A DNA stretch of 64,000 bases from an uncultured Lachnospiraceae bacterium (GTDB lineage: Bacteria; Bacillota; Clostridia; Lachnospirales; Lachnospiraceae): positions 52,364-116,363 of the forward strand of contig CAJTVQ010000008.1 in assembly GCA_910579935.1 (NCBI GenBank), written 5' to 3'. The translations under genes were made by a program, and so were the position numbers. Below the pieces are notes generated by a model that ran no database searches, was not told the DNA's origin, and saw nothing but the letters and a program-made list of their open reading frames with translations. Shown piece by piece: positions 1-7,357 of this stretch (positions are counted from its first letter, which is position 1; each line of letters opens with the position of its first letter).

Positions 1-2
1 AC

Positions 3-902
3 TGTGTGGGCGCATGTATGGCATTGTATCAGTATCTGCGTAAGGTGTACCCCCAGAAACGGGTGGATGTGTTTTTGGAGCAGCCGTCGGAAGTTTTTTC
101 CTGCATCTGCGGTATTGAACAAATCCGTACGGATTTCCGGACGGAGGTGGAAGCATACGATGTTTTCATCGCGCTGGATACGGTCAAGGAACGTATGGGA
201 GAGGCGGAGAAGCTGTTTGATAAAGCCGCAAAGACGATCAATATCGATCATCATATCACTAATTCCGGATGTGGGGATGTCAACTATGTGGATGCCGGTT
301 CCAGCTCCACCAGCGAACTGGTCTATGACGTGCTGACGGAAGAGGATCTGGATGTGGAGACGGCCAAAGCGATTTATATCGGCATCATGCATGACACCGG
401 TGTGATGCGTTATTCCAATACGTCTCCGAAGACATTGCAGATAGCGGCGAAGCTGATTTCGTTCGGGTTCGATTTTTCGGAATTGATCGAAAAAACATTT
501 TATGAGAAAACATATGTGCAGAATCTGCTGCTGGGCCGTGCCCTGCTGGAAAGCATACAGTTCATGGACGGAAAATGTGTGGTCAGCGGACTGGCGAAAC
601 GGACGCTGGATTTTTACCATGCGGATTCCAGGGATCTGGAGGGAATCGTGAGCCAGCTGAATCAGACGGCAGGGACGGAGTGTACGATTTTTATGTATCA
701 GACCGGCATACAGGAATATAAGGTAAGCCTGCGTTCCAAAGGCAAAGTGGATGTGGCAAAGATTGCGATGTTTTTTGGCGGCGGCGGCCATGTAAGGGCG
801 GCAGGCTGTACGATGAACGGAACCTTCCACGATGTAGTCAACAATCTTTCTTTACATATCGAGAAGCAGATGAAAGCGACCGGACTGCTGGAACACGCCT
901 GA
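3..902 (+). CDS. nrnA: DHH-family phosphoesterase (NrnA-like), 5' end cut by window
   Basis: Likely cytoplasmic nanoRNase/pAp phosphatase that removes mononucleotides from 2-5 nt RNA and hydrolyses 3'-phosphoadenosine 5'-phosphate. The frame is open to the window edge and begins inside the family's GDCVGA-type motif, so roughly the first 20-30 residues are missing; the GTG at position 6 is an internal Val codon, not a start. Visible are the DHH motif (DHHITNSG), a second metal-site segment (GIMHDTGVMRY) and the C-terminal DHHA1 glycine-rich loop (GGGGHVRAAGC). It lies 61 bp upstream of truB. In many Firmicutes the order rbfA-nrnA-truB-ribF follows infB, which fits this position. The family call is firm; substrate choice among nanoRNA, pAp and cyclic dinucleotide products is inferred. 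Confidence 0.9.
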   Translation, partial: CVGACMALYQYLRKVYPQKRVDVFLEQPSEVFSCICGIEQIRTDFRTEVEAYDVFIALDTVKERMGEAEKLFDKAAKTINIDHHITNSGCGDVNYVDAGSSSTSELVYDVLTEEDLDVETAKAIYIGIMHDTGVMRYSNTSPKTLQIAAKLISFGFDFSELIEKTFYEKTYVQNLLLGRALLESIQFMDGKCVVSGLAKRTLDFYHADSRDLEGIVSQLNQTAGTECTIFMYQTGIQEYKVSLRSKGKVDVAKIAMFFGGGGHVRAAGCTMNGTFHDVVNNLSLHIEKQMKATGLLEHA

Positions 903-963
903 ATGTTCCGGAAGGGAATGAGGGTGCAGGAATACGGATGCGGGGAAGAACAGGGTAGGAAGA

Positions 964-1869
964 ATGTACAATGGAATGATAAACATATATAAAGAAGCCG
1001 GGTATACTTCCCACGATGTGGTGGCAAAGCTGAGGGGCATTCTGAAGCAGAAGAAGATCGGGCACACGGGAACGCTGGACCCGGCAGCGACGGGAGTTCT
1101 CCCGGTCTGTCTGGGCAGCGGGACTAAATTGTGCGATATGCTTACGGAGGAAGTCAAAGAGTACCGGGCGGTTCTCCGGCTGGGCTGTGAGACGGATACG
1201 CAGGATATGACGGGGACGATCCTGGCGGAAAAAGAAGCGGCAGTGACAGAGGAACAGGTGAAGGAAGCGGTCATGTCCTTTGTAGGGGAATATGACCAGA
1301 TTCCGCCGATGTATTCGGCAATTAAAGTGAACGGTAAGAAGCTGTATCAGCTGGCGAGGGAAGGAAAAGAAATTGAGCGCAGGCCGAGGCGGGTGCAGAT
1401 TCATGGAATTGATATAGAAAGCATCGTACTGCCGGAGGTGACGCTGCGGGTGGAATGTTCCAAGGGAACCTACATCCGTACGTTGTGCTATGATATCGGC
1501 AGAAAGCTGAGCTGTGGCGGCGCCATGAAAGAACTCGTCCGGACGCGGGTGGGCCGTTTCTGCATGGAAGACGCACTGCGGTTACCGGAGGTGGAAAAAC
1601 TGCGGGATACGGGAAAACTTGCAGAAAAAATCATTTCCGTGGACCGCATGTTCACGGAGTATCCCAAGGTTACGGTGGAAAAGCAGTTTCAGCGGCTGAT
1701 CGAGAACGGAAATGCATTTTACCGGAATATGATTTTGGAAAAAGAGGACGTGGCGCCGGTGCGTCAGGTCAGGGTATATGATACAGAAGGCAGGTTCTAC
1801 GGTATTTTTGAATTCCGTCAGGAAGAGGACCGGTTTTTCCCGGTAAAAATGTTTAGGGAGAATGGATGA
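964..1869 (+). CDS. truB: tRNA pseudouridine(55) synthase TruB
   Basis: Isomerises U55 to pseudouridine in the T-psi-C loop of tRNAs. The 301-residue length matches the family. The N-terminus carries TSHDVVAKLR followed by GHTGTLDPAATGVLP, whose Asp39 is the catalytic aspartate, then the YSAIKVNGKKLY segment and KGTYIRTLCYDIG, all typical of TruB. A start at 964 gives the sequence MYNGMINIYKEAG; AGGAAG lies only one base upstream, so the ATG at 976 (spacing 13) is an alternative. It precedes ribF by 3 bp, the common truB-ribF pair. Confidence 0.96.
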   Translation: MYNGMINIYKEAGYTSHDVVAKLRGILKQKKIGHTGTLDPAATGVLPVCLGSGTKLCDMLTEEVKEYRAVLRLGCETDTQDMTGTILAEKEAAVTEEQVKEAVMSFVGEYDQIPPMYSAIKVNGKKLYQLAREGKEIERRPRRVQIHGIDIESIVLPEVTLRVECSKGTYIRTLCYDIGRKLSCGGAMKELVRTRVGRFCMEDALRLPEVEKLRDTGKLAEKIISVDRMFTEYPKVTVEKQFQRLIENGNAFYRNMILEKEDVAPVRQVRVYDTEGRFYGIFEFRQEEDRFFPVKMFRENG

Positions 1870-1872
1870 TAA

Positions 1873-2841
1873 ATGCAGGTGATTCATGGAACGACGGAGT
1901 TTGAGACAGAAGGAAAGTGCGCCGTGGCAATCGGTAAATTCGACGGAATCCATTTAGGCCACCAGGAGCTGCTTCGCCATATACTGGAGCAGAAAGCGCG
2001 GGGATGGAAAGCCGTGGTGTTTACGTTTGACCCGCCTCCGGCCGTCCTGTTCGGGACGGCACAGGACAAGGAACTGATGATCGGTGAAGAAAAGCGGGCG
2101 GCTTTTGAGAAGATGGGCGTGGACGTACTGGTGGAATTTCCGCTCAGCTATGAAACCGCAGCCATATTGCCGGAGGATTTCATCAGGGGAACGCTGGTGA
2201 AAAAAATGCATACGGCATATCTGGCAGCCGGAACGGATGTGACTTTTGGGAGCAGGGGGGCGGGAAACGCGGCATTGCTTCACAGGATGGCAGAACCGTG
2301 CGGATATGAGGTGCATATTATTGATAAAGTATGTTACAATGGTAAAGAAGTAAGCTCCACCGGGGTACGGCAGGCGGTGGAGGAGGGGCGGATGGAAGAG
2401 GCGGCATGTCTGTTGGGCGCTCCTTATGAGATATGGGGGACGGTGCAGCATGGCAACCGGTTCGGGAGAACCATCGGGATGCCGACCGTGAATCTTATTC
2501 CGTCCGTAAAGAAACTGCTTCCGCCCAGGGGTGTTTATTATTCCGAAGTCTTTTTGGAGGGCAGACGGATGGCGGGAATCACGAACATCGGATATAAGCC
2601 GACGGTCAGTGAAGCGGGACGGATAGGGGTGGAAACCTATATTTATGATTTTGACAGGGAAATATACGGAGAAACGATAAAAGTTTTTCTTTTAGGATTC
2701 AAACGTCCGGAACAAAAATTCCGGGATGCGGATGAATTAAAGGAACAGATGGGAAGGGATATTGAGGAAGGAAGGCAATATCACAGACTTTTACAGGGAA
2801 GGGCAGACATTTGTAAGGCAGCGGACAAGAGGAAGGGATAA
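1873..2841 (+). CDS. ribF: bifunctional riboflavin kinase / FAD synthetase RibF
   Basis: Makes FMN from riboflavin and then FAD from FMN using ATP. The 322 residues contain an N-terminal nucleotidyltransferase domain (GKFDGIHLGHQELL, with the HxGH-type motif) and a C-terminal flavokinase domain (GNRFGRTIGMPTVNL, then NIGYKPTV). It starts three bases after the truB stop, so the two are translationally coupled. The tail after the kinase domain is slightly longer than usual and lysine/arginine-rich. Confident call. Confidence 0.96.
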   Translation: MQVIHGTTEFETEGKCAVAIGKFDGIHLGHQELLRHILEQKARGWKAVVFTFDPPPAVLFGTAQDKELMIGEEKRAAFEKMGVDVLVEFPLSYETAAILPEDFIRGTLVKKMHTAYLAAGTDVTFGSRGAGNAALLHRMAEPCGYEVHIIDKVCYNGKEVSSTGVRQAVEEGRMEEAACLLGAPYEIWGTVQHGNRFGRTIGMPTVNLIPSVKKLLPPRGVYYSEVFLEGRRMAGITNIGYKPTVSEAGRIGVETYIYDFDREIYGETIKVFLLGFKRPEQKFRDADELKEQMGRDIEEGRQYHRLLQGRADICKAADKRKG

Positions 2842-2849
2842 GGTACGTT

Positions 2850-4493
2850 ATGAGTGTGAATATTTTACTATCAATGGCAGGCGGGCTCGGGTTGTTTTTG
2901 TTCGGGATGACGGTTATGAGTGAAAGCATCGAGAAAGTGGCGGGTGCAAAACTTCGTTCCATTTTGGAAATTTTTACGAAGAACCGGTTTACAGGCCTGA
3001 TCGTGGGCATTATTTTTACCGGTGTCATTCAGTCGTCATCGGCCTGTACGGTGATGGTAGTCAGTTTCGTCAATTCGGGACTCATGTCGCTTTATCAGGC
3101 GGCAGGGGTGATCTACGGTGCGAATATCGGTACGACGATTACCTCCCAGCTGGTTTCCTTTAATCTGTCGGAGGCGGCTCCGGTCATTCTGCTGGCCGGC
3201 GTACTGATCATGATGCTCGGAAAGGGAAAGCAGAAGGTGGAACGGATCGGCGAGGTCATTGTGGGATTCGGCATTCTGTTTCTCGGACTGAGCAGTATGT
3301 CCGGCGCCATGTCTGGGATGAAGGACAGCCCGGGCGTGATGAATCTGTTAAAGTCGCTGCACAGTCCGGTGCTCGCCGTATTGATGGGAACCGTGATAAC
3401 TGCCGTGATCCAGAGTTCTTCGGTGACGGTCAGTATCGTGCTTCTGATGGCCAATCAGGGTCTGCTGGGACTGCCGATCAGCCTTTATATCATACTCGGA
3501 TGCAATATCGGAGCCTGTGCTTCTGCGGTTCTGGCATCTTTGACCGGTAAAAAGGACGCCAAGCGGGCTGCGATGATCCATCTGCTGTTCAATGTGATCG
3601 GTACGGCTCTGCTGTTCCTTATTTTAAAGATCGGCATGAACCGGGTAGTGGATCTGATCATGGGAGTTTCCGGAGGAAACGAGGGACGTTTCATTGCAAA
3701 TGCCCATACGATGATCAAGATTTTCCAGGTCATCATTCTTTTCCCGTTTTCCAATATGATCGTGAAGCTGACTTATCTGCTTATACCGGGTGACGATAAG
3801 AAAGTCGGTTACAGGGACAGCTACCAGTTAAAGTATATCGGTGAGAAAGTGGTGTTCAATCCGGCGACGGCGGTCGTGGAGGTGACGAATGAGATCGAGC
3901 GTATGGCATCCCTTGCATCGGAGAATCTTAACCGCGCCATGAATGCGCTGATCACGCTGGACGAGCCGGACATTGAAGAAGTGTATGAAGTCGAGAAGAA
4001 TATTAATTTCCTGAACCATGCGATCACGAATTATCTGGTAAAGATTAACCAGACGACGCTGCCGATCGAGGACTTAAAAGGAATCGGCGCCCTGTTCCAT
4101 GTGGTAAATGATATCGAGCGCATCGGCGATCATGCGGAAAACGTGGCAGATGCGGCAAGACAGCGTATCCGTACAGGGGTTGGATTCAGCGCCGTGGCTC
4201 AGAAAGAGCTGGGGGATATGCTGAATATGGTGAATACGCTGATCCGTTTTTCCATAGAGATGTATTCCAGTGGTTCGGACGAGCATCTGGAGGATATTCT
4301 GCATCTGGAGGATGCGGTGGACGAGAAGGAGAGAGAACTTCAGAGGGCGCATGTGGAAAGACTGACGAAAAACGAGTGCAGTCCGGAGGCCGGAATGCTG
4401 TTTTCAGATATCGTGTCCGGACTGGAGAGGGTGGCGGATCATGCTACCAACATTGCATTTTCCGTACTGAATAACGATCCGGAGGAAGAGTAA
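2850..4493 (+). CDS. Na+/phosphate symporter with C-terminal PhoU-like domain
   Basis: Integral membrane protein of 547 residues from the Na/Pi cotransporter (NptA/PNaS) family. It shows the two inverted repeats of the family, each with a QSSSA/QSSSV signature (GVIQSSSACTVMVVSF near residue 60 and AVIQSSSVTVSIVLLM near residue 190), eight or so hydrophobic segments in the first 310 residues, and a cytoplasmic helical PhoU-like region from about residue 345 to the end containing two NDIERIGDHAENVAD / SGLERVADHATNIAF repeats. Probable role: sodium-coupled phosphate movement with PhoU-type control. The gene follows ribF by 8 bp but is functionally unrelated to it. Confidence 0.9.
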   Translation: MSVNILLSMAGGLGLFLFGMTVMSESIEKVAGAKLRSILEIFTKNRFTGLIVGIIFTGVIQSSSACTVMVVSFVNSGLMSLYQAAGVIYGANIGTTITSQLVSFNLSEAAPVILLAGVLIMMLGKGKQKVERIGEVIVGFGILFLGLSSMSGAMSGMKDSPGVMNLLKSLHSPVLAVLMGTVITAVIQSSSVTVSIVLLMANQGLLGLPISLYIILGCNIGACASAVLASLTGKKDAKRAAMIHLLFNVIGTALLFLILKIGMNRVVDLIMGVSGGNEGRFIANAHTMIKIFQVIILFPFSNMIVKLTYLLIPGDDKKVGYRDSYQLKYIGEKVVFNPATAVVEVTNEIERMASLASENLNRAMNALITLDEPDIEEVYEVEKNINFLNHAITNYLVKINQTTLPIEDLKGIGALFHVVNDIERIGDHAENVADAARQRIRTGVGFSAVAQKELGDMLNMVNTLIRFSIEMYSSGSDEHLEDILHLEDAVDEKERELQRAHVERLTKNECSPEAGMLFSDIVSGLERVADHATNIAFSVLNNDPEEE

Positions 4494-4537
4494 TACATAC
4501 AGCCTTAAAAATTCCAAAAAATTTCGTGCATAAATAT

Positions 4538-4566
4538 TTGACAGAGGCATAGGGAGTTGATATAAT
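4538..4566 (+). promoter_or_regulatory. consensus sigma-A promoter for the NlpC/P60 gene
   Basis: TTGACA at 4538-4543 and TATAAT at 4561-4566 are separated by exactly 17 bp, a perfect match to the vegetative consensus. It is the only good promoter in the 195-bp gap before the wall hydrolase gene. Confidence 0.85.
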
Positions 4567-4571
4567 ATCCA

Positions 4572-4607
4572 TGTAATAATCTGTAACAAATTTGTAATAA
4601 ATGTGAT
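4572..4607 (+). promoter_or_regulatory. candidate WalR operator (TGTAA-type repeats)
   Basis: Four hexamers in the same orientation occur about one helical turn apart: TGTAAT 4572-4577, TGTAAC 4582-4587, TGTAAT 4593-4598 and TGTGAT 4602-4607. The middle pair is TGTAAC-N5-TGTAAT, which fits the published WalR (YycF) consensus TGTWAH-N5-TGTWAH. WalRK controls NlpC/P60-type wall hydrolases in Bacillus and relatives. The boxes lie just downstream of the -10 at 4561 (a repression-type position) but cover the -35 position of a weaker possible promoter whose -10 is TAGAAT at 4607-4612. Confidence 0.5.
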
Positions 4608-4688
4608 AGAATAGTTAAGGAATGGTAACAGATTGAGATAGGACAAAGAAAAGAAACGGATATTAGATTGGAAAGGCTTGAAGGTATC

Positions 4689-5780
4689 ATGAAAAGGAAA
4701 GCAGCGGGAATTGTAATTGTATGTGCGGCCGGGATGGCGTTATATGCCGGTCCGGTATATGCAGCAGCGCCGGACAGCGCGGCGGCTGCCGTAAACGCAG
4801 CGGCGGAGCAGGGTCAGGAAATACGGGTAGAGTCCATTAAAGAGGTAGTGTCGATGCCGGTAGGTGCGGCGGCTCTTTTGGATTCACGGAAAACAGAGGA
4901 AGAGTATAAGGAGGCGGCACAGGAAGCGGAAGGCGCTTTGTGGGGATATACGAATCTTGGAATCTCCAACGTGAATGATAATCTGAATATCCGCAAAACG
5001 CCCGGCGAGGACGGAAAGATGGTGGGAAAACTTCCGAAGAATGCGGCTTGTGAACTGATATCGGAGGAGGGGGAGTGGACTTATATCCGCTCCGGAAAAG
5101 TGGAAGGATACGTAAAGAGCGAATATCTTCTCAGCGGCTGGAATGCAAAGAAGCGTGCGTTAGAGGAAGTATCCACCGTAGCGGTAGTGGATACGACCAC
5201 TTTAAAAGTACGTGAGCAGCCCAATACGGAGTGTGAGGTGATTACCATGGTTCCGAGAGGTGAAGAACTGGATGTGGTGGAAATCATGGATGATTGGGTA
5301 AAGATTATGATTGACGATGAAGAAAATTATGTGTCTGCCGAGTATGTCATCATAGAGGAAAAACTGGCAAGTGCGATTACGATGACGGAATTGCTGTACG
5401 GGCAGGGTGTGTCCAATATCCGGGTGGATTTGTGTCAGTTCGCAAAACAGTATGTGGGCAATCCTTATGTATGGGGCGGCACCAGCCTGACCAAAGGGGC
5501 GGATTGTTCCGGTTTTGTACTCAGCGTGTTTAAGAATTTCGGAATCTCCCTTCCCAGGACTTCCGGTTCCCAATCCAATGCGGGAACAAAGATCAGTATG
5601 TCGGAGGCGAAGCCGGGAGATTTGATCTTCTATGCGAAGGGCGGCAGGATCAACCACGTAGCCATCTATATCGGCAACGGACAGGTAGTACACGCCAGCA
5701 GTCCTAAGACCGGAATCAAGATTTCCAATTACAATTACCGTACGCCGGCAAAAGTAGTAAGGGTACTGCCTAAGGATTAA
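4689..5780 (+). CDS. secreted SH3b-NlpC/P60 peptidoglycan hydrolase
   Basis: Exported wall endopeptidase of 363 residues. The ATG at 4689 is preferred over the upstream TTG at 4668 because it begins a clean signal peptide (MKRKAAGIVIVCAAGMALYA, cleaved near VYAA) and has GAAGG just upstream. Order of parts: signal peptide 1-26, a short alanine/glutamate-rich region, two bacterial SH3 domains (about 90-150, NLNIRKTPGEDGKMVG; and 170-225, LKVREQPNTECEV), then NlpC/P60 from about 245 with catalytic Cys in GADCSGFV and His in NHVAIYIG. It would cut stem-peptide D-gamma-Glu/diamino acid bonds. It is monocistronic, between a consensus promoter and a strong terminator, with WalR-like boxes. Confidence 0.93.
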   Translation: MKRKAAGIVIVCAAGMALYAGPVYAAAPDSAAAAVNAAAEQGQEIRVESIKEVVSMPVGAAALLDSRKTEEEYKEAAQEAEGALWGYTNLGISNVNDNLNIRKTPGEDGKMVGKLPKNAACELISEEGEWTYIRSGKVEGYVKSEYLLSGWNAKKRALEEVSTVAVVDTTTLKVREQPNTECEVITMVPRGEELDVVEIMDDWVKIMIDDEENYVSAEYVIIEEKLASAITMTELLYGQGVSNIRVDLCQFAKQYVGNPYVWGGTSLTKGADCSGFVLSVFKNFGISLPRTSGSQSNAGTKISMSEAKPGDLIFYAKGGRINHVAIYIGNGQVVHASSPKTGIKISNYNYRTPAKVVRVLPKD

Positions 5781-5802
5781 ACCAGGCGGACGGTATGGCA
5801 GA

Positions 5803-5866
5803 AAACGGCAGATTAGCCGGAATTCGTCAAAACGGACGGATTCCGGCTAATCTGCCGTTTTTTTTT
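5803..5866 (+). terminator. intrinsic terminator after the NlpC/P60 gene
   Basis: A 21-bp perfect inverted repeat (5803-5823 with 5840-5860) extends inward by five more pairs to a 6-nt loop and is followed by a run of T to 5866. It is one of the longest stems in the window. Confidence 0.92.
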
Positions 5867-5959
5867 ACGAAGAAAGCTATATTTTTGATGAAAAAAGGTA
5901 TATAATATACAAAACTAGACATTTAAGACGGCATATTTTCTGCTGAGAAGGAGAGCACT

Positions 5960-6733
5960 ATGAAAATTCAGGACTTTTGTGATATGGGGAAATTTGAAAA
6001 CATCATGGATAACTGGGCAAAATGTACCGGACTCGCAACAGTGGCCGTAGGTGCAGACGGAGAGTATATCAGTGAGTGCTATAATTTTACAGATTTTTGT
6101 ATTAAGCTGACAAGAGGAAGTGCGGAAGGATGCAAACGCTGTGAAAAATGTGACCGTGAGGGAAAAGGGGTGTATTCCTGCCATGCCGGGCTGGTTGATT
6201 TCGGGATTCCGATCACGCTGACCGACGGCACGGTGCTTGGAAGCGTCATAGGCGGTCAGGTGCTGCCGGAGAATCCGGACGAAGAAAAGTTCCGGAAGAC
6301 GGCAAGGGAGTTGGAGATTGACGAAGATACATATATTGCCGCCCTGCACAAGGTGAATGTAAAGACGAGGGAGCAGATTGAAGCGTCCGCGAATCTTTTG
6401 GGGGACGTCATTAATATGTATGTCCGTTCCAGCTATCAGGAGAAGAAGAATGAACGGCTGCTGGGAATGTTAAAGAACGGGATTTCCAAAGCGGCGGGAG
6501 AAATCGAGGCTGCGAATGAGAGTACATCCAAGATTGCGGGATTCAGTAAACGTCAGAATATTCTGGCGCTGAATGCGTCCATCGAGGCTGCAAGAGCCGG
6601 CGAGAGCGGCAAAGGGTTTGCGGTAGTGGCAACGGAGGTCAGGAAGCTTGCGGAAGGAATGTCGGTAGTCAGTACGGAAATCAATGAAAAGCTGCGGAGA
6701 ATCTCACAGACGATCAATGAACTGAATGAATAA
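5960..6733 (+). CDS. soluble PocR-domain sensor with shortened methyl-accepting signalling domain
   Basis: The 257-residue protein has no transmembrane segment. Residues 1-150 form a PocR-type ligand-binding domain with the cysteine cluster GCKRCEKCDREGKG...SCHAGLVDFGIPI. From about residue 175 there is only the hairpin tip of a chemoreceptor signalling domain (ILALNASIEAARAGESGKGF then FAVVATEVRKLAEGM), ending soon after, so the long adaptation helices and HAMP domain are absent. Such proteins could feed a cytoplasmic signal into CheA/CheW arrays or act otherwise; no che gene is in the window. The start at 5960 has GAAGGAGAG just upstream. The ligand is unknown (the PocR family is named for 1,2-propanediol regulation). 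Confidence 0.85.
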   Translation: MKIQDFCDMGKFENIMDNWAKCTGLATVAVGADGEYISECYNFTDFCIKLTRGSAEGCKRCEKCDREGKGVYSCHAGLVDFGIPITLTDGTVLGSVIGGQVLPENPDEEKFRKTARELEIDEDTYIAALHKVNVKTREQIEASANLLGDVINMYVRSSYQEKKNERLLGMLKNGISKAAGEIEAANESTSKIAGFSKRQNILALNASIEAARAGESGKGFAVVATEVRKLAEGMSVVSTEINEKLRRISQTINELNE

Positions 6734-6760
6734 GGTGAGCAGGCAATTCAAATCTTGGTA

Positions 6761-6789
6761 TTTACAAGGAAGGAAATCTATGGTATGAT
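6761..6789 (+). promoter_or_regulatory. sigma-A promoter for rpsO
   Basis: TTTACA at 6761-6766 and TATGAT at 6784-6789 with a 17-bp spacer, about 90 bp upstream of rpsO. Transcription would begin near 6796. Confidence 0.75.
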
Positions 6790-6795
6790 AGCGGA

Positions 6796-6880
6796 GTGTA
6801 AAAACCAGCCGATACTCAGGTGTGGGACAACTCCGACCCTGTCTTGGTATCCGGCATAAAGGAAAACAGGAGGAAAGACT
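6796..6880 (+). promoter_or_regulatory. structured rpsO 5' leader, possible S15 autoregulatory site
   Basis: Between the promoter and the rpsO ribosome site, 6808-6815 (GCCGATAC) pairs with 6847-6855 (GTATCCGGC) with one bulge, enclosing CAGG 6817-6820 / CCTG 6838-6841. In several bacteria S15 binds its own leader at a multi-helix junction to repress translation. The paired segment here is compact and ends 25 nt before the start codon, with AGGAGG at about 6870. Structure is seen; S15 binding is inference. Confidence 0.45.
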
Positions 6881-7147
6881 ATGATTTCTAAGGAAAAGAA
6901 AACGGCCATCATTAAAGAGTATGCAAGAACGGAAGGCGATACTGGTTCACCGGAAGTGCAGATTGCAGTATTGACAGCGAGGATTCAGGAACTTACAGAG
7001 CATTTGAAGGCGAATCCGAAGGATCATCATTCGAGAAGGGGACTTCTTAAAATGGTTGGTCAGAGAAGGGGATTGCTTGACTATCTTAAGAAAGTGGACA
7101 TTGAGAGATATCGTTCTTTAATTGAAAGACTTGGAATCAGAAAGTAA
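6881..7147 (+). CDS. rpsO: 30S ribosomal protein S15
   Basis: Primary 16S rRNA-binding protein of the small-subunit platform, 88 residues as expected. The motif TGSPEVQIAVLTARI, the DHHSRRGLLKMVGQRRGLLDYL stretch (positions 46 onward, split here for length) and the C-terminal YRSLIERLGIRK are diagnostic. AGGAGG precedes the ATG. It is followed by its own terminator and then pnp, the conserved rpsO-pnp order. Confidence 0.98.
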   Translation: MISKEKKTAIIKEYARTEGDTGSPEVQIAVLTARIQELTEHLKANPKDHHSRRGLLKMVGQRRGLLDYLKKVDIERYRSLIERLGIRK

Positions 7148-7160
7148 AGAGCAAATGTTT

Positions 7161-7199
7161 AGGCGGATACAGACTGAAAAGTTGGGGTGTCCGCCTTTT
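7161..7199 (+). terminator. terminator between rpsO and pnp
   Basis: Inverted repeat 7161-7170 (AGGCGGATAC) with 7187-7196 (GTGTCCGCCT), ten pairs with one G-T, followed by TTTT. It would separate or attenuate pnp transcription from rpsO. Confidence 0.75.
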
Positions 7200-7219
7200 C
7201 CTCATGGAATTGGAACAGA

Positions 7220-7305
7220 CAGGGCAGACGGGATATTCCGGGACCACTGATAAGCATATGTCCCGCAACATATTCTTATCAGTAGTTTCGGCGTCTCCTG
7301 CCCTG
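7220..7305 (+). promoter_or_regulatory. long hairpin in the pnp leader
   Basis: An upper stem of 15 bp with one mismatch joins 7246-7260 to 7269-7283 around an 8-nt loop; a lower stem joins 7220-7227 (CAGGGCAG) to 7298-7305 (CTGCCCTG). The internal loop between them is asymmetric. It sits 53 nt upstream of the pnp start. In Escherichia coli a similar leader stem is cut by RNase III and PNPase to autoregulate pnp; the same logic here is an inference by position. Confidence 0.5.
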
Positions 7306-7357
7306 GAAACAGCCCTTATACGGGCAGACAGAACAAACTGGAAGGAGAATTCAGAGA

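Noticed and set aside
6..8. GTG as the start of the first gene
   Set aside because: It falls inside the conserved GDCVGA-type motif of DHH proteins; the gene continues beyond the window edge.
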